From: Cyanobium sp.
GTDB lineage: Bacteria; Cyanobacteriota; Cyanobacteriia; PCC-6307; Cyanobiaceae
Direction of reading: 5' to 3'
Length of the DNA stretch: 5,589 nucleotides
NCBI GenBank assembly: GCA_014191535.1
Contig: BJHC01000107.1
Location: 1 to 5,589 of the forward strand
The notes under the pieces were generated by a model that saw only the letters and a program-made list of their open reading frames with translations, was not told the origin of the DNA and did no database searches. Below are positions 4,703 through 5,589 of the stretch, one piece after another. The position numbers and the translations under genes are program-made. The stretch's first letter is position 1, and every line of letters starts with the position of its first letter.

Positions 4703-5589
4703 ATGGCGGAGCGTTGCGATGTGGCGGTGCTGGGGGGCGGCATCGCCGGCCTGACGGCGGCGGCGTTGTTGGCTGCCGATGGCCTGGAGGTGGTGTTGCT
4801 GGAGGCCCACAGCCAGAGCGGCGGCTGCGCCGGCACGTTTCGGCGCGGCCCGTACACCTTCGATGTGGGGGCCACCCAGGTGGCCGGCTTTGAGCCCGGC
4901 GGGATTCACCGGCGCCTGATGGATCACTTCGGCCTGCCGTTGCCGGAGGCCACCCCGCTGGATCCCGGCTGCAACGTGTGGCTGGCGGGGGAGTCGGCTC
5001 CGATTGCGCTGTGGCGTGACCCCCAGCGCTGGGGGGAGGAGCGGCGGCGGCAGTTTCCCGGCAGTGAGCGCTTCTGGGCCCTGTGCGCCCAACTGCACCG
5101 CAGCAGCTGGGCCTTCGCCGGCCGTGATCCCGTGCTGCCGCCCCGCAGCCCCTGGGACTGGGCCCAGCTGCTGGGGGCTCTGGGGCCCGGAGTGCTGGCC
5201 AATGGCCTGTTCACCACCGCCACCGTGGCCGACCTGCTGGCCCTCTGCGGCTGCGGCGGCGATGGTCGCCTGCGCCGTTTCCTCGATCTGCAGCTGCGGC
5301 TCTATTCCCAGGAGCCGGCCGCCGGCACCGCTGCCCTCTATGGGGCCACCGTGCTGGCCATGGCCCAGGAGCCCCTCGGGCTTTGGCATCTGCAGGGGTC
5401 GATGCAACGGCTGAGCACGGCCCTCGAGCAGGCCCTGGCGCGGGCGGGGGGTGCGCTGCGTCTCCGCCATCGGGTGCAGCGGCTGCAGCGCCAGGGGGCT
5501 GGCTGGCGGGTGCTGGGCGAGGGGCCGGCCCGACGGCCGTTTGCCCTGCAGGCCGACCAGCTGGTGTGCAGCCTGCCGCCGCAGCTGCT
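4703..5589 (+). CDS. crtD: CrtD-like carotenoid C-3',4' desaturase (FAD-dependent), 5' part
   Basis: The frame is open from ATG 4703 to the window edge, giving 295 residues of a protein usually near 500. The N-terminus is a Rossmann FAD/NAD-binding fold: VAVLGGGIAGLTAAALLA (7-24) with GxGxxG at 11-16, and the ribose-binding glutamate in LLEAHSQSGG (E34). GGCAGTF (40-46) and FDVGATQVAGFEPGG (53-67) match the CrtI/CrtISO/CrtD superfamily, and the last is the pattern I associate with CrtD rather than CrtI. FPGSERFW (118-125), the LQLRLYSQEP segment (196-205), ALYGATVLAM (211-220) and the LQGSMQRLSTALEQAL stretch (230-245) support the same subgroup. In Synechocystis the CrtD enzyme introduces the 3',4' double bond during myxoxanthophyll synthesis. 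The exact carotenoid substrate here is inferred, and a CrtISO-like isomerase is the main alternative. The gene diverges from the kinase, with only 19 bases between the chosen starts. Confidence 0.85.
   Translation, partial: MAERCDVAVLGGGIAGLTAAALLAADGLEVVLLEAHSQSGGCAGTFRRGPYTFDVGATQVAGFEPGGIHRRLMDHFGLPLPEATPLDPGCNVWLAGESAPIALWRDPQRWGEERRRQFPGSERFWALCAQLHRSSWAFAGRDPVLPPRSPWDWAQLLGALGPGVLANGLFTTATVADLLALCGCGGDGRLRRFLDLQLRLYSQEPAAGTAALYGATVLAMAQEPLGLWHLQGSMQRLSTALEQALARAGGALRLRHRVQRLQRQGAGWRVLGEGPARRPFALQADQLVCSLPPQL

Noticed and set aside
4705..4875. N-terminal extension of the kinase to a start at 4875
   Set aside because: It would lie wholly opposite the FAD-binding N-terminus of the CrtD-like gene, and kinase-family similarity begins only near residue 20 of the shorter form.
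4313..5470. Long open frame on the minus strand opposite the CrtD-like gene
   Set aside because: Its translation is a low-complexity mix of Gln, Gly, Ala, Pro and Arg with no recognisable domain. It opposes the well-supported CrtD-like frame and overlaps the kinase gene in another frame. Long antisense frames are expected at this G+C.

Overview
The window looks like chromosomal DNA from a GC-rich picocyanobacterium of the Cyanobium/Synechococcus group. This rests on three things: very high G+C with strong G/C bias at third codon positions, a CURT1/CAAD-type thylakoid membrane protein, and a CrtD-like carotenoid desaturase beside a cyanobacterial-type MoeB-rhodanese fusion. I found no copy of the palindrome GCGATCGC (HIP1), which is abundant in many other cyanobacteria. 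The assignment is by protein resemblance from memory, not by a search.

Layout: seven protein genes are packed with very short gaps and frequent strand switches. (1) 1-285, minus: the N-terminal third of a LarE-like PP-loop sulfur transferase, cut by the window edge. (2) 379-1587, plus: a protein made of two tandem BtuR/CobO/CobA-type P-loop domains. (3) 1614-2786, minus: an E1-like MoeB adenylyltransferase fused to a C-terminal rhodanese. (4) 2816-3298, minus: a JAMM/Mov34-type metallopeptidase just upstream of moeB and probably co-transcribed with it. (5) 3343-3708, plus: a small two-TM CAAD/CURT1 protein. (6) 3733-4683, minus: a fructosamine/ketosamine-3-kinase family protein. (7) 4703-5589, plus: the first ~295 residues of a CrtD-like FAD-dependent carotenoid desaturase, running off the right edge. 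No gene-free stretch exceeds 100 bases. I saw no tRNA, rRNA, CRISPR, insertion sequence or phage gene.

How the genes fit together: the clearest functional unit is the JAMM peptidase plus MoeB-rhodanese pair. The E1-like domain should adenylate the C-terminal glycine of a small beta-grasp sulfur carrier (MoaD or ThiS type), the rhodanese domain should supply persulfide sulfur, and the peptidase could trim or recycle the carrier or its conjugate, as Mec does for CysO. No carrier gene is in the window. LarE is also a sulfur-transfer enzyme, but it is separated from the pair by the CobO-like gene and I see no direct link. The remaining genes (membrane curvature, protein deglycation, carotenoid desaturation) look like ordinary neighbours.

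I do not see a convincing wholly new system. The items most worth a second look are the tandem CobO-like protein, which appears to lack the Phe/Trp motif used by characterised corrinoid adenosyltransferases, the JAMM-E1-rhodanese pair, and the two divergent gene pairs with almost no room for promoters between their starts.
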